Positions 61,268 through 64,000 of a stretch of 64,000 nucleotides of DNA are shown here, one piece after another. Each line of letters opens with the position of its first letter. The first letter of the stretch is position 1. Made by a program: the position numbers and the translations under genes. The stretch covers positions 16,326,414 through 16,390,413 of the forward strand of contig OZ026835.1 of NCBI GenBank assembly GCA_964023205.1. Reading direction: 5' to 3'. The DNA comes from Lutraria lutraria. Taxonomy: Eukaryota; Mollusca; Bivalvia; Venerida; Mactridae. The notes under the pieces were generated by a model. The model was not told the origin of the DNA, ran no database searches, and saw nothing but the letters and a program-made list of their open reading frames with translations.

Positions 61268-63292
61268 TAGGGCTGTCACGATATACCGGTGTATCGTGGT
61301 ATTTGCCAGAAAAAAATCGTATCACGATACAGCAATGGCATACCGGTTTTTCGTTTGTATTTCTTTCATTAAAGACAGTGGATGAATCCACAAGGTATTT
61401 TGATTAAATGATCTTCTTTACCAACGCAGAAGCGAGTAAAATAATGTTAAAATGCGTAAATGGTTGAATTTCCAGGTCCGCCATGTTGTTTTGTCAACAT
61501 AATATTGTATGATATACTTAAAGATCGACAACTTGCCAGTCATATCTTTAATTGACTATGCTGATGTAATCATGTATGTTGTTTGTTTGCACCTGCCAAC
61601 ACCAATTTTAATTACCCCAAGCTGTGATTCGTAATACAGATGACAATTAATCGTGAGTTCTTCCTTTCTGCATCGTCAATGGTAATGAATAAAGTCAGGG
61701 CTAGCGCTGGCGTTCGCCAATTGAGCCAATGGCTCAAAGAAATAAAAATTGGCTCAAGAAAATTCATTTTGGCTAAAATCTCGTAAAACTACGACTTTTG
61801 CTTTTCGGAATCTAAAGTCCGAAAATAGAACATTCATTTGCGCGTTGGTCACATTATAATTATCTACTTAAACATAATACCCAAACTAATCCTGATTAAT
61901 TCAGAAATCAATTGTGGAAGTCAATATAAACAAACCGCCTGCGGCAGTCGCGTGTAAATGATGACACGATTGTTGATCACAGCGTCGCCAATTTCGCACC
62001 TTTAACAATGAGACTGCCGCGAGGCAAAAAATGTTCCGATGTGAATTTGGTCTGCATCTCATTTTTCATGACAATTACTGACCGTTTATGGTTCACTGCA
62101 CTGGTATACGGATTAAATTTAGATTCATTAGCCGAGAACACGTTACGATTTTCCGAAATCCTACTTTCGCTTTATCAATGCCATATTTAAGGATAAAGTC
62201 AAAACATCGCCAAATAAAACTAATTATCATAATGACGAATAAACTCCGGTTATACGGTCCGTTTTTTTCCGGTACCAAAGTTGTACGGGTCGAGACGTAT
62301 CTTACGGAAAATTAATAGAGATGTGTTACTTTTGAATTTGCTCGACTTTTGTGCTTGTTAACGTAAATCTATGCATTACCTAGCTTACCTATTCAGCAGC
62401 AACAACTATTATCAAGGGAATGAGTTTTAGGAAAGTATGAGTAGAAATGGTCATTGTATGATATGGACCTGGTTTCAGCATATCTTTTGAGAATTTAAGC
62501 AATAGATACCTGTTACCCCCCATAAGGGCGCTGCCCCTTAACCCTGCGGGTGCCTGCAGCCCCCTAACCCCCGGCTAAAATAATTGGCCCAAGAGAAAAA
62601 ATTCCCAGCGCTAGCCCTGAAAGTTCATACCAAACGGTATAGACTGGGTCGTATTTTCTGGAAATTTCTATGCACTTTACTGGATAATCACATGTTTTGA
62701 TAGTATTAATGGAATATTTACTGCGTTATCATGTTGCATTAAGCATAATGACCAACAAAATATCAAAGACTCGTTGATATTTAAGGACAATCGTTACATT
62801 TATATTTCAATGAAGTATACGAATTTCGGACAATACATTTCGGATAGAGCAACACACAATGCTTGCACTCGTCATCTAATCTATCTATATAGGTATTTAA
62901 TGTAAACCTATTCTACTTGTGGTATTTTATCCTTGATACTTAATCATGTGGCACATATTCATCAATTTCTTGATGAAATCTCCATTTGCCAGGACCACAG
63001 TGCAGTCTTATGAAAATCATAATTCTGTTTATGTTGGATCATATTATTCTTGGTCCATAAAAACACCTCCATTTGCATTTTAATAGTATTGTAGCTCAAA
63101 GAAATTGAAATTACCACCTGTAAATTTTGTGACAGATATTTATGATTTTATCTCCTTTCCTACCAAACAACACAACTCACAAATGTCACTATCTGAATCA
63201 ATGGGATAATAGCCTATAATTCTTCATCAATATAGTCTGTAAAATATCGTGATACATATCGCGATACAGTAGCACTGGTTTATCAATTATGA
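61268..63292. mobile_element. hAT-like element ('agggctgtcacgata' end) carrying a nested insertion
   Basis: The left end AGGGCTGTCACGATATACCG and GTATCACGATACAGCAATGG has a counterpart on the right: ATATCGTGATACATATCGCG, ATACAGTAGCACTGG and ATTATGACAAC. The terminal CCCT on the right seems lost or displaced. The 924-bp element at 61696-62619 splits it. No transposase frame is evident. Confidence 0.5.
61696..62619. mobile_element. hAT-like nested element, 924 bp
   Basis: The ends are CAGGGCTAGCGCTGG and its exact inverse, each followed inwards by copies of TTGGCTCAA/TTGGCCCAA. Direct repeats AAAGT flank it (61691-61695 and 62620-62624). Close to the right end is a GC-rich block (CCCTTAACCCTGCGGGTGCC, CTGCAGCCCCCTAACCCC) very unlike its surroundings. 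A 60-codon frame at 62008-62190 has no recognised domain. Confidence 0.75.
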
Positions 63293-63469
63293 CAACGGAT
63301 CCTACTCTCCGTATCGCAGTATGTATTGTTAAGTTTCATATTTTCAGCTAATAGTATTAGTAAATTTATACTACTTGGTATTTTCGGCCAATACTGACTG
63401 TAAAACTTAAATGTCCATGATGATGTACCAAACACAAAGTAATGTGTTACGTAATAAAAATGTACCAAA

Positions 63470-63563
63470 AGACCTTGACTCTTGAGATTACCAGTTTTGA
63501 CTCTTGAGAACTTCTGTCCCAAGAGTCACTTACTCTTGACTTTCAAAGTCTAGTAACAACCCT
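63470..63563. repeat. One end of a further hAT-like repeat
   Basis: On the minus strand it reads CAGGGTTGTTACTAGACTTT, then GAAAGTCAAGAGTAAGTGAC, with three copies of CAAGAGTCA / ACTCTTGAG nearby. Its partner end was not found in the window. Confidence 0.45.
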
Positions 63564-63569
63564 GTACGG

Positions 63570-64000
63570 CTTTTGATTTGTCAAAAAACTTATTCCCTTT
63601 TCTGCGTTTAAGTAAAACTTTTACAGTATGGAAGTGGCACCAATTTGTGACCAAATATCACTTTCCGGACTTTGATTAAATGATTAATTTGTATTCATGA
63701 TCAGATGAGCATTTTTGATATGCATTTATGTGGTCCACCAGTGAATTGTTACACCCGTAGCATTTTCCTCAAACATAAACAATAAAAAGGCCATTCAAAT
63801 CAGGTACATTATTCCCCCCCACACTACATTTTGAGCAATGAGTGTGGGGAGGGGGGCGGGCATACTCAGGACTTTAGACAGAAGACCATTTCGAACAGGC
63901 AGGAATTTGATCAACTTAATGACTCTGGGTCCCGGGAAATAAACTTTTGCCAGGTTTTACATCACTGTCGCATTTGATACACCAAATAGGCTCTAGGGTG
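63570..64000. other. Right edge of the window
   Basis: Contains a C run (63814-63821) close to a GTGTGGGGAGGGGGGCGGGC stretch (63843-63860), roughly complementary to each other around ACACTACATTTTGAGC. No exon recognised. Confidence 0.4.

Overview
The window is animal nuclear DNA, AT-rich, with long introns, GT-AG splicing and many non-autonomous transposons. It most likely comes from a bivalve mollusc, perhaps a clam-like heterodont. That placement rests on intronic repeats of bivalve type (elements opening with a 'gggccaagatggccctatatcgctcac'-like end and carrying tandem monomers with 'gacctagtttttgacc' and 'accaagtttggtgaagat'), tRNA-headed SINEs and an invertebrate-like protein pair. No species can be named from sequence alone.

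Layout. 1-6.8 kb: a minus-strand gene for a secreted Sushi/CCP protein, assembled here from three short exons (signal peptide, Thr-rich linker, one CCP domain). It continues left of the window and lies among a locally duplicated ~1 kb segment, a 1.1 kb foldback element and a Harbinger-like element. 6.8-18.5 kb: mostly non-genic, with a Tc1 transposase remnant, a LINE reverse-transcriptase C-terminal fragment, two SINEs and a minisatellite. 19-19.9 kb: a possible small minus-strand gene of unknown product. 20-25 kb: two tRNA-like units, ~159-bp tandem repeats, a hAT-like MITE and two remarkable 27- and 36-bp 'ends-only' transposons. 25.1-31.4 kb: DNAJC8 on the plus strand, nine coding exons, 258 aa, with an intact HPD motif. 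31.4-37.9 kb: the 3' untranslated region between two convergent genes. 37.9-59.9 kb: a PPP6R-family (SAPS) gene on the minus strand, 25 coding exons, 1010 aa, with one GC-AG intron. 60-64 kb: a nest of hAT-like elements upstream of the PPP6R gene.

The two long gene models were built exon by exon. In both, every splice phase matches and the sum is an open frame from ATG to stop, so they are firm. DNAJC8 is a nuclear J-domain protein linked to splicing. PPP6R proteins bind and target the protein phosphatase 6 catalytic subunit. They share no pathway here beyond being tail-to-tail neighbours. The CCP gene is well supported but incomplete; the 19-kb gene is tentative. No new multi-gene system was found. 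The most novel signal is a transposon family with 7-bp target duplications that includes copies made of little more than two fused terminal inverted repeats.
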